Below the pieces are notes generated by a model, which saw only the letters and a list, made by a program, of their open reading frames with translations, was not told the origin of the DNA and made no database searches. Position numbers and translations under genes: made by a program. From the NCBI GenBank assembly GCA_025765595.1, contig JAIVFH010000044.1, positions 186,001 to 250,000 of the forward strand: a DNA stretch of 64,000 nucleotides. Direction: 5' to 3'. Below, piece after piece: positions 19,762-33,372 of the stretch; position 1 is the stretch's first letter; each line of letters opens with the position of its first letter. This stretch comes from Obelidium mucronatum. Taxonomy: Eukaryota > Chytridiomycota > Chytridiomycetes > Chytridiales > Chytriomycetaceae.

Positions 19762-21318
19762 ATGTCTCTCTCATCCAAACTTGCCATCACCGACGTTGAA
19801 CTCGCCAACAAGCGCGTCCTCATTAGAGTCGGTTCGTTGCAAATCCTTGACTGCGGTTTTTCCGGAGTGTAAAAGGTTCATGGATCTAACTCAACAAAAA
19901 GACTTCAACGTTCCATTCGCCAATGGAGTCATCTCCAACAACCAGCGTATCGCTGCTGCTCTCCCAACCGTTAAATATGCTCTCGAAAAAGGTAAATTGT
20001 GCTGCTGCATGCTTTCTTTGTCCCAAAGAGTGTTATCGTTTTCCCTTATCTAAAAACCCCCCCCAATCAAACTATAAGGTGCCAAGAGCGTTGTGTTGAT
20101 GTCCCACTTGGGTCGTCCAGATGGAAAGGTCGTGTCCAAGTTCTCCTTGAAGCCAGTCGCTGATGAAGTGTCCAAGCTCCTTGGAAAGCCAGTTACTTTC
20201 CTCGATGACTGTGTTGGTGAGAAGGTTGAGGCTCACTGCGCCAACCCACAGCAAGGTAAATTAGCCAATCTATTGAAGATTCTTTTTATTATCATTGGCG
20301 TTTGTGTTGTGGTGTACTGATTCTGGTGGATTTCAGGCGAGATTATCCTTTTGGAAAACCTCCGTTTCCACATTGAAGAGGAAGGATCTGTCAAGGACAA
20401 AGAAGGCAACAAGGTAATTAATACGTTTTGTTGGGTACATAATGAGACTAAAATTCAAACCCTTCAAAAAAAAAACAGACCAAGGCTGCCAAGGAAGACG
20501 TTGACAAGTTCCGTGCCTCCCTCTCCAAGCTCGGAGACGTTTACGTCAACGACGCCTTCGGTACCGCCCACCGTGCCCACTCCTCCATGGTTGGAGTCAA
20601 CCTCCCCATCCGCGCCGCCGGTTTCCTCATGAAGAAGGAACTCGAATTCTTTGCCAAGGCTCTCGAATCCCCAGAACGCCCCTTCCTCGCCATCCTTGGA
20701 GGCGCCAAGGTCTCTGACAAGATCCAACTCATTGAAAACTTGTTGGACAAGGTCAACGCTGCCATTATTTGTGGAGGAATGGCCTTCACCTTCTTGAAGG
20801 CTGTCCACGGAGTCGAGATTGGAAACTCCCTCTTTGACAAGGAAGGCGCTGCCATTGCCAAGTCCCTTTTGGATAAAGCCAAGGAGAAGGGTGTTCAGAT
20901 CTACCTTCCATTGGACTTCACCACCGCCGACAAGTTTGCCCCAGATGCGGCTACCGGTTACGCCACCACTGAGACCGGTGTCCCAGCCGGTTGGATGGGT
21001 TTGGATTGTGGCGAAAAGTCCAACGCCAGCTTCGCCGCGGCCGTTGCTTCCTCCAAGACGATTCTCTGGAACGGACCAGCGGGAGTCTTTGAATTTGAAG
21101 CGTTCGCCAAGGGAACAAACAGTCTTTTGGAGGCTTGTGCCAAGGCTACTGGAGCTGGGGCTACCACGATTGTTGGTGGTGGTGACACTGCTACGGCTGT
21201 TGCCAAGGCTGGGCGTGAGGACGAGTTTTCTCACGTTTCGACGGGTGGTGGTGCGAGTTTGGAGTTGCTTGAGGGTAAGGAGCTTCCAGGAGTGACTTTC
21301 TTGAGCACTAAGGCATAA
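19762..21318 (+). CDS. PGK1: Phosphoglycerate kinase
   Basis: Five exons (19762-19831, 19902-19991, 20079-20255, 20337-20413, 20479-21318) join in phase to 417 residues, the normal PGK length. Signatures run in order: RVDFNVP across the first splice, [68 protein letters not shown], and the nucleotide-binding [11 protein letters not shown]. It ends in [20 protein letters not shown]. It is the cytosolic glycolytic enzyme that makes ATP and 3-phosphoglycerate from 1,3-bisphosphoglycerate. Strong C-ending codon bias, like RPS0, points to high expression. Introns cluster in the 5' half. Confidence 0.98.
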
Positions 21319-21460
21319 ATAAATAACTTACGAAACATGATGGTTGTATTATTATTTTATAGATATGAATGTTACGACTCACAAGTTCTTTTGGTTAATT
21401 TTTGGATTTAAATCACTGTGTGGCTGGTTTTCATGAAATGTTGATTTTGATTATCACAAG

Positions 21461-24400
21461 GTGGCTTCTGTGAAGGCCTTCGGGCATTCTGCACCAACAG
21501 TTCCAGAACCGTGGAGACCAAGTTCAGTGCTTCAACCGATACCCGAAATTCATGGGGTTGCCGACTGCCCCACACGACAGAATGTCGGTCAGTGCATTCC
21601 AGCGAATTCAGAGCTGCGGCCATGCCAATATCTCTTTGTTGACAACTTTTACTTAATTATGCAACGTAAGTTTTGCGTTAGTTTTTTGCATGTTGTGTTT
21701 TGAGTTTGACGTCAAACAATAGGCGATGCCAACCTGGCCTTGTACTATTCAAATCCCGCAACCTCTAGACCGGTTCCATTATGGACTACGAATATCCCGG
21801 TGGACTACTACTCAGATGGATATGTCTTACGCCACAGCAACGAATCACTCTCGATTATTGACCCAAATGGGGTCGTAATAACCGCACTCACCTATCCCAT
21901 CTTTGGTCGAGATCTATGTGTATATCCGGATTCTACTTTTGGCTTGGCTGGGGGCGTGTGGTCCATGAAGCCGCCTAGTTTTAATTTTGGATTTCACATC
22001 TGTGAGGATATTGGTTTGATGATGCGGCGGCCAAATGGGGACTTTTGCTTCCCCAAGCAACGGATCGGACCGTGCCAGTATTTGATCCTCGGAAATCATA
22101 CTCTGATGATGCAAAGTGAGGACTTTCTATTTATTTGTATCATCTCCTGCAACAAAGTGAACAAAACTGCCGCCTTCGAACAGCTTCGGGAGATTTGGCT
22201 GGTAATTTAGTGCTTCGTGAAGGAGATAATGTTCTTTGGACCATGGGTGCCTCAGGAAACCAGCCGAAGGATTACTCCTTCTCATTTGACACGACTTCTT
22301 CAATTTCTATATCAAGCCCGAGCGGAGGAACATCGTTTACTTGGTCAGATCAAAGTCTGAACTCATCTAGCCTGTTTTTTTGTATTCAATCGACCACTGG
22401 TGGACTCTATTCGATGCCGAGTTCTATCGTTGGATTGGACTTGTGCGAAAGTATTGAATACCTTCCTGCCCATAGCCCAATCGATAAATCAAATGTACAT
22501 TTACTTCCTGGAGAAAGTATTCTCTCGTGCCAGTACATTTACTACCAGGGACTTTCTTTGTTGATGCAACGTGAGTTTTCCAACCGCCATATTTTCCAAC
22601 CGTTCTAATTTCTGATCTTGCAAACAACAACAAAAAAAAGGTGATGGCAATCTCGTCATGTACATACAGAATTTTTCTCGAATATTCACAACTGGTTTTA
22701 ATGGAGCTGATGTTGAAAAGTACTCGCTTCTCTTTTCTGGGGACTCTCTCAGCATCAAGAGGGAAGATGGAAGCTCACTGACAAAATACCCGTTGAACAA
22801 GCCGTCATATATGTTTTTGACCATTGGTAATTCTGTGAGATGGCCGCTCTTTAGATCATTTCCAGAAAATACAGATGACATCTGGCCTTCAATAGCCGGA
22901 ATAGAATATTTCGGGTTTCGTCCACGTAGCACTATGGATTATATTTCGTCTCCAAATTGGCATGGAAACACTTGGATCATAGGGAGTGGATCCTGGGAGA
23001 CTAGATGTTTGTTTCGAGGAATGAGTGTCACAACAAGTACCGCCTTGGTAGTTAGTTATAAAAAAATATATTCAAGGCGATTTTCAGGGATCTATAAGAG
23101 TGTGAACGATTTACGGGGGGCTGTGGTTTGGTATAGGAGTCTGAGTGTTGAAGGTATTTTTGATTTGAGTTTTGGATTGTGGAAGCTGTACCCAACGATT
23201 ACACAACACAGGTTCGGGTGAATGGGCCGGAAATGTTGTTCTTCGAGACCAAAATCAAAAAGTTGTATGGCATGCTGGCTTTGCTCGTCAACGTTTCGGC
23301 GATTATACATTGTCATTCAAGGATGATGGCGAGCTTCTTGTTACTGACGCAGATGGAATTGCCAGGAATAGTTTTCGGTTTCCTTTCTCTGGCGGGGATG
23401 CCTTGTGTCTTCGAGTATCGCTGTTGGGCACACCTTCAGGTGCAGATCTGGGAATCTATCAGGGGCCTTATTGGCCGAAGCTTTCAGTACATAACAGCTC
23501 CAGTCAAGCTTTATGGGTATTTCCGACTCAACCGGGGTTCTATGGGTTTGGAGGGAATCTGTGCCGACCTGTTGGCACTGTGGAAATGGTTATTCCTGGA
23601 ATGGATCAACCGCTTATTTGCTTGCGACCTTCGGAAAGAATGGAAGTCTGCCAGTATATGCGTAGGGGCAACTTTTACTTTGTGGTTGAAGGTGGTATAA
23701 AGCATTTCTTTTCGGTGGCATTCATCTTGAATTGACTGATTCTTTCAGAAACGGGCGATCTTGCTATTTATGAGGGGTTTGAATGGGACAAATCAAAGCG
23801 TGTATGGAACGCTGGATTACCCCAGAGTGAATCGCGTGCTTATTTTTTGGATTTCGACGTGAACGGAAACATTGGGGTTGGGTTTAGATTACAACCAATG
23901 AGAGGTTCTTCTTCATCGATACTCTTCGCGAACGCCAGTCGTCTTTGTCTTGACAGCGAAGGATCTTTAACAGTGTATCAGAAGAGTTTTCTTGACATTG
24001 TATGGAGTAATCCCAGAAGCATGAATCAAAACCAGAGAAACTCTGGATTTACGCTTGAGTGCGAGTCTCTTCAAGATGTTGGAAAGCCTCGATTCCACAA
24101 CGGTACAGCAAGTGGCTGTATTCTTCCTGGAACTACTCTCAAGACCTGTCAAATGCTGAAAACTGGTGACTACTATGCTATGCTGGACCATGACTCCAAT
24201 TTGAAGATATTCTCAAGTAACAGCGAGACTGCTGCATCATTGATTTGGAGTACTGGACATCAAGGCCACCCACCTTCTCTAGACTACAAGTTTGCCTTCC
24301 AAACCGATGGAAACTTGGTTCTATTTGACGGTCAACAGCGAGTTATCTCGGAAACGGGGCTGTTGACTTTGAACAAACCTGCTACGGACTTGTGTTTGAC

Positions 24401-27400
24401 GCCAGAAGGGAAACTAACGCTTTTCGATCGCTTTGATGTTATTTGGCAGTCATCGGGTGCATCTGGGTGGTATAACGGTTGTGGATCCATTGGATGGTTT
24501 GTCAACGAACACTTGACCTGTTTAAAGCCTGGTGCGATGTTGAAACCGTGCCAGTATATGCGATCTGGCGAGTCATATATATGGATGGATGGTAAGGCAT
24601 TCAGTATCTGAGTTAATGAAAATGACATAAATTTCTCAGAGGATGGCGCTTTGGTACGGTCAATCGGCAATCCCTCCATGGCATCAAGTCGGGAAGTATG
24701 GCGATCCCGCTCTTTGGGCAAATTTAGCTACTTGTTTTTCAGCTTGGATGGATATGTGCAAATTCTAAATCCTTTGATGGACATAATTTTTTTCCTGACG
24801 GAAGACGTACAAGGCGCTAACGCTGTCTGCATCCACGCGTCAGGGGAATTCTCAATTTTTATTGACTCGGAGCGGAAGTGGAGCTATCCAGTATTTGGAG
24901 ATACCTCTGACTGTGGGCCGGTGGGGAGTCCGTGGATTGAAGATACTTATACGGTGGGCATGTGTCTTCCACCAAACGTTTCCGTCAGCTACTGCCAATA
25001 TATAAGATTTGGTTCGAAGTATTTGAAGTTGACAGGTAATTTTTGCCTTCCTTCCCACCCTTACAATTATTAAATGAAGCTTTTCAAACAGAGGATGCAA
25101 ATATTGGACTGTACAGCGGGCCAATCGGGGCCCCAGACCGTCTTTTATTCACAGCAGGTGGTGGAACAATGGATCGTAATCAAGATTACAAATTGACTAT
25201 GATATCTACGGATGCTTCGGCCTCCCTAACGGTGCACCTGAGAAACGAAACAATCAGCACATTTTCAACAAACCCGGCGGTCCTAACCTACTGCATCAGT
25301 TTTGATTATATATCGGCCGGACTAGTCAAACTGCCTAAACCAGATTACTTGCATCAGTTTGACTCAGACCTTTCCGTGCTCTCTACAACAATGTTTTATT
25401 TCAATGATGGATTGCACAGTTTCGCAATAGAAATTGATGGAATGATATGTGTACCGCCAGGATCAAGTATTGGTTGGTTGGGAATTCAACTGGCTGGCTA
25501 TCGATTATGGAGGCCAAAAAACAACGGCATTTTTGTACTGCAGAATCAGACTGGGAACAATATTTTATGGTATTCATCCGAAGAGCAGGTTTCTGTGACG
25601 ATGTATAATAATGCAGCCTTACAATACCACCCAAATGGAAATATTGAAGTCGTCGATGTATGGTCTCAAAATGATGAAACTGTGTTGCATGCATCTGATG
25701 TACGGAACGGATCAGTCAATTGCTTCTTGTGTTTGCATTCTGATGGGTACTTTGGCGTCTACAATCGCACCAACTTTGAGTTTCTGTGGTCATCGCAAGG
25801 GATTTCAATTGGATTCAACCACAACTCATCCAATGAATCATGCGGTGCTGTGGGTTACCTGGCGGATATTGTCAGAAAGGCCCCATTAGACGTTATTCCT
25901 CTTATAACGTATGAGACAGTGTATTTGCACAACGGTGACACAGGAATCGATATGGAGCAACATAATGAACCCTACGCGCTTTACGCTCGATGCCTGAGTC
26001 GCGGGGCTGTGATGAACCCCTGTCAATACTTGCGGATTGGAGAATACTTCTTGAATATGACAGGTTTGGTGATGTTGCAAATGAAATGTTCTAATCACTA
26101 TCTTAGAATTTTCAAGCATTGAATTACGGCGAGGGTCTCCCAGCAGCGACCTCACCTCGTTGATGTGGACGATAACATCCCCCCTTTCTGGAAATGCAAA
26201 CTTCCAATACCGCGAAGACGGCACCGTTGGGATATTCCACAATCGATCCATTCCTGGAGCTACATCGGGCGACTTGACTCGCGGTTTACCAAACTCTAGA
26301 TTCTGTTTAGTTGAGACTGGCGACCTGGTTCTCTTGAACAATCACACGACTGTCTGGTCACTTCCACTGAAGAACGGAACTTTCAGTGGATTTGGAGCTG
26401 CTTCATGTGCGTCTCCTGGAATGGCATCTGTTGTGGGTCACTACAAAACATCCCTTGAAGGCGAAAAGTTCTCGTGTATGCAGCGCGGGGAAAGCTTTAT
26501 CCCATGTCAATCACTTCGATCGGGAGACTATAGTATGAATATGACAGGTTTGGTTGTTTCTTTTCTTTCCTTGTTTTTTGTAATCAGGTTTCAAAGAAAC
26601 AGTGTTCTAAACACATTCTTCTTTTTCCACACAGCCGAAGGAAACCTGTTCTTGAGTCATCAAGTGGGAAACAAGTCGCAAATTATTTGGAGTGCGCAAA
26701 TCAGCCATGGGATTCGAAAATCGCCTCGATTCAGTTTTGAGCCCTCGGGTCGCCTGGTTTTTTACGATTCGTTGCAGGAACTCATGAGCGCTGATTCAAT
26801 CACAAATTCAAGTGCATCACAAATTAAGAGAAGCACAGACTTTTGTGTCAGTGAAAGGGGCTATCTTGCTTTGTTGGATATTGCGTCGGAAAACGAATGG
26901 AAACGAGTCTGGAAGAATCCGTCAACGAATGGGTTCAGTGGATTCGGGGGCGATGCTTGCGGTCTTGTGGGGCATGCAATCACAGTTGGTAATGAATCCG
27001 TTTCTTGCATGCTTCCTGGGGATACTATGCGACCGTGTCAGTACATGAACGTCAAAGACATATTCCTAAGTCTAACAGGTATATCAACATTGGAACTTGC
27101 GAATTATGCTTTCGTTGCTGATCCATGACCAACTCTTTGCAGTAAATGGGAATTTGAAAATTTATCAGGGAACTGCGGTTAGAATTAAAAAGGATATCTG
27201 GAATACTGGTACCGAACGGCTCTCATCTGGGGCAATGTATTTCAAGTATGGGATGGATCGATCTCTGCGCCTTGTCGAACTGGATCAGCGTGAAACCAAC
27301 ATCTCTAATCGTTCCATTCAATACGTCAATCTCAATCCTCACAATTATGCTTGCGTCGAAATGGTACGCTTGCCCTTTTTGGAGAAACCGAGAGGATCCT

Positions 27401-28012
27401 TTGGACATCTGATGGAACGACTGAGAAACCAAGTGACATTGCGTCCAACATATTTTCCAATGCAACAAACTTATCGCGGATTGGAACGAATGTCCAACTT
27501 GGCCACACCCGACCACCAATCAATGGACAAAACAGAACCTGTCTATTGCCAGGAGAAACGCTGGGCTTTCTGGCGTATATGAATCTTCAAGATTTCTATT
27601 TGACCTGGACAAGTGAGTATCGAGAGCGTGTTTAATGGTGTGTTGTAAATTGCAACTTCTTATGATAAACTCCCGCACAGCAAGTAAAAACACGGAAAAG
27701 ATTCCGAGCAATTTAGTTCTATATCGAGGAACGATTCGATTCAAAGAACAAGTCATCTGGACATCTGATACCCCTGACATGTCTATCGATACTCTCTTGT
27801 CATATCAAAAGAACGGGAATATCGTCATGTTTGTGAATGGGACGGTTGTAGGTGTCACAAATCATGCGACTATGGATATACAGTCACGGTATTTGTGCAT
27901 TCAAACTGATCCAGTCATGAATGCGACAATTGCTCTGTATGATGCAAACGATGTCGAAATTTGGAGAGTTAAAGGAAGTTCTGGTTTTGGTGGGAATGGT
28001 CAATGCAGTTGA
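21461..28012 (+). CDS. Giant bulb-lectin-like repeat protein, probably extracellular (about 2,000 residues)
   Basis: Twelve exons: to 21665, then 21723-22115, 22184-22570, 22641-23153, 23212-23691, 23749-24591, 24640-25035, 25092-26063, 26107-26547, 26635-27078, 27143-27612 and 27681-28012. They encode about a dozen modules. Each has a B-lectin-like start ([ED]DGNLVLY...VIWS), a second such half (CLxxxGxLTLF...VIWQSSG) and a closing L.PGE...CQYMRSGDYYLxM. Cys positions repeat, and N-glycosylation sites are abundant. B-lectin modules bind mannose in plants and fungi; the carbohydrate here is unknown. Nearly every intron is phase 1 and falls between the CQY..M end and the DGNL start. The 5' end is not found: the first module is partial and the frame has no ATG, so coordinates start at the open exon. 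Exon 27143-27612 holds a one-base frame change near 27340. It could be an adhesin or wall protein. Confidence 0.75.
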
Positions 28013-28133
28013 TTGATTATGTTTTTTTTGATATTAATACAGCATAACAATAAAACCAATCTTAATTTTCATTGATAAGGAAAGTGTTTTTATTTATTAT
28101 GAGAGACGCGACAAACGTGAAAAAGAAACGGCG

Positions 28134-29728
28134 CTACTTCTTGTTCTTGTTGAAGTTCTTTGGCATTCCCTGCCACACGCTGTAGTATTCTTTTTGCAAA
28201 GTAGGTCCACAGTCTTCAATCGCCCACTTTGATGGGCTCATCATCAAACTCGACTCGAACATAAATGCAAGCCCATCCGGTCGCAACTTGATTGGCTTCA
28301 ACTCCTCCGTGCTCGCTTGCTTGAAAGTGGCGGTATCAGGTCCATGGGCACTGAAGGCACTGTGCAAGGATGCACCACCAGGCAAAAACCCTTCCGCCTT
28401 GGCATCGTATCCACCGCTGATCAAGCCCATGAATTCAGACATGCAGTTACGGTGAAACCAAGGTGGACGGAACGTGTTCTCAGCAACCATCCATCGAGGT
28501 GGGAAGATGACAAAGTCAGCCAACGCAACTCCAGGGGTACCGCTCTTTACAGTCATGACAGTGTAAATGGATGGATCCGGGTGGTCAAATGAGACAGTGT
28601 TGATGGTGTTGAATTTCTTCAAGTCGTATTTGAATGGGTTGTAGTTTCCGTGCCATGCAACGACGTCAAAGGGAGAATGCTGTTGCTTCAGCTGGAAGTA
28701 TCCTCCTTGGTACTTTGTGTACACGGTAAAGTGGTCTCCCGTGTCGATGTCTTCATAGGCGGCGACAGGGGCGAGGAAGTCGCGCGGGTTCGCCAGGCCG
28801 TTGGCTCCAATCGGCCCGAGATCTGGAATTTCCCAGTGGCGGTCAAATGTTTCGAGAATGTATCCTCGGGAAGGTCCGTCTGGGAGATCGACGGAGAATT
28901 TGATTCTATGGGGTTTGTAATGTCTCAGTTATTAGTTCGCGTTGAAAGATGAGGGAATCTTCAAACACTAACCCTCGTGGAATCACAACGATTTCGGTTG
29001 GTTCGACATTCAAGAGACCGAGTTCAGTACGAATTTCAAGACGACCTTGCTGTGGCACTGACGATGGAAGGGTAAATACAATTTATCCTAATGTTTCGCA
29101 CAATCAAACACAATACCAATCAAGAAATCGCCGTCAGCATTGTAAAAAGATTCTCGAAGTGGAGACATGCTGGTATTGGCAGTGTATACGATAGTTGCAA
29201 TTCCAGCACGGGTGCTTGGATCACCACATCCAGCCACAGTCTTGAGACCTTGGAAGAATGTGGTTTTTTTGTCGTTGGAGGGAATGGTGAATGGGGACCA
29301 GCGGAGCTGGTTGGGGGTGTTTACAAGAGTGTCGGCTGTCAAACAAAGCAGCAACATGTTAGAATCACAGTTTCAACATAGAGCCTTTATATTCTTACCA
29401 GCCACAGAACACAGAGTTGGAGCCTTGCCGGCTGGAGCAGCTTCGTAAGGAAGGTGGCTAACAGATGGCCGGATGCGGTACACCCAAGTGCGTTGGTTGT
29501 GGCCGCGAGGGGCCGTGAATGCCGTTCCGCTGATCTGCTCAGCATAGAGTCCGTAGGGACACACCTGCGGAGAGTTCATGCCTAAAAAAGACTCCATCAA
29601 GATGCTGTTGCACTGCAAATGGCACTTTAATCCCGCCCACCTTCCGGCAGAGCTCCCTCCAAGGCCTCGGTTGCAAACTCGTTTCCAAATCCTGAGTTGT
29701 ACTTCAGTTTCTGCTGATCAACAGTCAT
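28134..29728 (-). CDS. Homogentisate 1,2-dioxygenase
   Basis: Exons 29728-29641, 29581-29399, 29335-29117, 29057-28973 and 28905-28134 join in phase to 448 residues, the family length. Recognisable blocks: [19 protein letters not shown] at the N-terminus, [56 protein letters not shown], the [19 protein letters not shown] core, and [29 protein letters not shown]. That last block carries His/Glu iron ligands. It opens the aromatic ring of homogentisate to maleylacetoacetate in tyrosine and phenylalanine breakdown, in the cytosol. No other gene of that pathway is adjacent. The start is chosen by the conserved N-terminus. Confidence 0.97.
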
Positions 29729-30058
29729 TTTTTGTCCTTTTCTTTCTTTCCAGCAGGATTTGGTTCCTTTTTTTGTATTGGAAATTGTTTGTCTCCCGGA
29801 ACTTTCCGAAACCTGGTTCAAAGCGTGAGTCACAGCGTGTCGGCTTCCACTCAATTCGATCAGCGCCACAGCTTTGTCTCCCGAATGCGTCCGATCTCCG
29901 CTTTGCACTGTTTGGTCTAGTATTGTCCTGTCAGAAGGAGTCAAGAAATGAAATTGGTGATCGGAATGATATTGGTAGCAACGCAAGGATTTTATTTGAC
30001 GATAATAGAAAAAAAAAGAAATAGAAAAAACATCAGACGCGTTTTTTTTTTTTTTTTT

Positions 30059-31788
30059 TCAAATGCGGTTGAATGGAACAGGCTCCTCATGAAGATACGT
30101 GGTCGCAACAGAAAGCTGCTTCCCATCTTTGGAGAAGGTGAAAGTAGTGTGGGGAACAGAGTAATTCTTGTAAGCTTGCAAGGGCAGCTCAAACAAGCCA
30201 AAAGTCTCCTTTTCCCAATGCCCAACTCCTCCAATCAATTGTGCCTTTCCGTCGCCGGACCATTTCATACCAAAGAGGTTTTTGACTTTATCAGTGAGCG
30301 TGAATGTGATGTTTCCAAGTCCTGGGTGGTTGTATACGCCTTCGTAGGCGGAGAAGGGAAGGGATGGAACAGTGTTGAGTTGTCTCGCGGCAATCATGGC
30401 GGCAATTTGCGCATTTACGGCTTCGGTAATCATGGCAATATTGTCCTTTCCAGTTTTCGTCCAGTCGGACTTGATGCTTGGAAACATGATGCGGTCTGCA
30501 ATCATGTTGGTGATGGAACTTGCACCCATATTCTGATTCTGGTTGGACAAGACAATGACTCCCAAGGCATCGTTGGGATAAAAATCGATTTGACTCGTGT
30601 ATCCAGGTGCGCCGCCAGAGTGGTGGACTTTGACTTTCCCACGGAAGGATTCAATGAACCAGCCGAGACCATATGTTTGGAGCGTGATGGGTTCTCCAGA
30701 TACTGGCACCCCCATGGTGCTATGAGGAGTGATGAGTTTGCTGAATTGTGCTGGAGACAGATGCTGAGTTCCGTTTGCAAGAGCTCCTTGTTTGGTAAAC
30801 ATTGCGACCCACTTGGCCACTATCGGTAACAATGATTACTATACCGTTAATAGAGACATGGTAACAGAAAAAGGAAAAAAAGTTCTTACAATCTTCGATA
30901 TTGGTAACAATGCTTCCAGCCGGCTTACAACTGTCTGTAACATAGGAATCATTGTAACTCAGAACTTTCGTGATACCATCGTAGTCTTTAAAGTATCCCC
31001 TCGCGTGGTTCTTGGTGGCAGGCATTCCGATAGGTCCAGTAAGCGTGCTTTTCATTCCCAATGGATTCAAAATCCTGGTTTGCACAAGCGCTTCCCAAGT
31101 TGTTCCAGCGGCTTTCGCAGCAGCCTCACCAGCCAAAACGTACATGACATTAGAGTATTGATTCACAGCTCTGAATTGCTCGGTAGGTTTAAGGTATTGG
31201 ACCTTGGACAAGAGAGAGTCTGCCGTCTTGTGGAGGAATACAGAGTTCTCGTTCCAATGTCCCATACCGCCGAAGCCAACGCGATGGGCGAGGAGATCAA
31301 TCATGTTCACATGGTCGTTTGTGTATTGCTCGTGGAATTTAACCGGGTAAATTGAAGTCACTGGGGTGTCCCAGTTGAGGAATCCTTCGTCAATGGCTTT
31401 TGCAACTGCGAAAGCGTTAAAAGCCTATGGGATTATCATTTGTTCACAATTAAAAAATTCGAACTAATACACATTTATGGAAAAGGCATACCTTGGTTGT
31501 TGATCCGATTTGGAACAGAGTTTCTGGCGTTACTGCCTCCTTCTTTTCATTCTTGGTACCGAATCCTTTGGCGTATACCAGCTTTCCCTTTCGAACTACA
31601 CCTACAGCAAGACCTGGAGTCTCCCATGCCTTGCGATTCGCCTCGATTTCTTTTGTAAGCTTGTCCCAGTTGCTGTAGTAGCCTCTTTCGTTTGTAGTAG
31701 TGTCAGCAGCAGTAGTTTCAACTTCCACCGGTGCGGAATTTGAGTTGGCCGCGAAAAGCAGACAGAGGAAGAGGCTGTTGAGCTTCAT
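30059..31788 (-). CDS. Secreted beta-lactamase-like serine hydrolase (paralogue 1)
   Basis: Exons 31788-31492, 31424-30890 and 30819-30059 give 530 residues. The N-terminus is a signal peptide (MKLNSLFLCLLFAANSNSA). The class C beta-lactamase / PBP-like fold (family PF00144) is shown by the active-site tetrad S-T-T-K in FQIGSTTK, the YxN motif in NQYSNVMY, and HHSGGAPGY in place of KTG. A C-terminal domain of about 150 residues follows. In eukaryotes this family includes lipases/esterases, D-aminopeptidases and LACTB-type proteases, so the substrate cannot be told. The first intron falls right after the SxxK Lys, as in the two other copies (38.6 and 53.4 kb), showing shared descent. Confidence 0.88.
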
Positions 31789-32681
31789 TATTGTTGATTA
31801 CTTTTTTTGTTGTTGTTGTTATTCTGGTCATCAACTCAAATTCTGTCCTCTTTAAATACCAATTTATTTTAAACGGGTTCGACAGTCGTGATTGAGTGCG
31901 AATTTCGGGTTCGCGACCTCTCAAATCTAATAATCTCGTGTTTTTCGTGGGAAAAATTATTAACGTCGAGACCAGCCACAATCAAAATTTATCATGGCCA
32001 ATCTAAACTGATTAATCGTTCGTATGTTCATCCTTCATCATTTGTGCACGCTGAGTGATGCTGAGTGACATTTTGAATGGTATTTGGAAGGGTGAAACCA
32101 GCTTCCAATTGAGACCTATCAAAATAACCCGAACAGCACTATCAAAGTCTTTTCCTTCATTTTCAGGCTGGTATAATACGATTTGAAAAAGGGGGGCTGG
32201 TTTATAGCGTTTATTACTCGCATAATTGAAGAATACTCGCTGAAAACTTTTTACAAAATGAATTGCGACAACGATTCTCTTGCTCTACTATCTAGCATCA
32301 TGAAGCGCTTCATAGAACACTCCGTAAGCGTTTCCGAATGCCGGTTCTAGTGTTGAGCGGCAACTTGAAGTTCATCTTTTGTTCATTTGCACGCGGGCGG
32401 AAGAATCGGCGCAGTTTCGCAGGCAAGGAGGCCCAGGCGCTCGGCGCAGAGTGTCTGCAATTACGAATCACGCGTATTCTCATTCCGCCAGATTCGTTGA
32501 CTACGTTGCGTATGTTGCAACGGTTTGACTTTGAAACAAAAAAGCTTTTCTTTGTAATAATTGAGCCTTTAATTCACAAGAGGAACTATAAAAACCAAAC
32601 TCAAAAACATCCACGACATCACCACAAACCGTTTCCACCCCAGAAAACACACAATTTTGATGTATATAAAAATCAACGTAT
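31789..32681. other. Intergenic region
   Basis: No gene I can support. It holds the divergent promoter side of the hydrolase gene and the 3' flank of RPL20. One plus-strand ORF (32338-32685) is low-complexity and ends inside the RPL20 3' end. Confidence 0.5.
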
Positions 32682-33372
32682 TTAGAGGGTAGATGGACGC
32701 TGGGCAATGAAGGTTTGCGCGTATCTCTTGGAAGATGGACGGAGTCTGTTGTGGGCGATTGGGAACTTGAGCTTTGGCTGGATGACCTGGGTAATGTATG
32801 GGCGACGGACATCAGCAGTCTTGACGGTAGCAACCTTGATGATGTGGATGTTGGTGAAACGAGCACGGTGACGGGCAGCCATGTCCTGGTCTGTTGGAAA
32901 AACAAAAACTTGTGTTAGCGTCCGATGAAAGTTGCAGAGTGTCCAAACAATAATAATACGTACAGCAGGCAGCAACGGCGTCAGTGCGGGTAAGCTCTCT
33001 GTATTCCTTGTACATGTTGTGAGTACCAGAACGAGAATCGTAACGGAGCCAGATTCCAAAGTTCTTGACAGACTTTCCGTGCTTCTCGTAGATTTCGTTG
33101 ATGGCAACGATCTCACCGGCAGCCTTCTTGACCTTGTCGACCTTCTTCAAGAAGTACCAGTATCTAGACTTGGCAACGACCTACGTATGGATTCAAAGAA
33201 TATATAGTTGAGTTAAAAATATTCCAACGGAAAAGCCATCAATTAAAAATAGAGTGGTTTCGATATTCACCTCATTTGGGGCAAAGAGGCGCATACGGTA
33301 GAGCTTTGGGGTTGGCTCCTTCTCGGTTGGCTGCTTGCGTCCAATGACTTGGTACTCGTGGAGACGGCTCAT
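32682..33372 (-). CDS. RPL20: 60S ribosomal protein eL20 (RPL20/L18a)
   Basis: Exons 33372-33271, 33180-32964 and 32890-32682 join in phase to 175 residues, the family length. The protein reads [19 protein letters not shown], then [49 protein letters not shown], then [18 protein letters not shown], ending in [10 protein letters not shown] and a basic tail. It is a structural protein of the large subunit near the peptide exit and central protuberance side. The first intron is a standard GTGAAT donor. Confidence 0.97.

Noticed and set aside
20464..21234. 256-codon minus-strand ORF
   Set aside because: Antisense of the last PGK exon.
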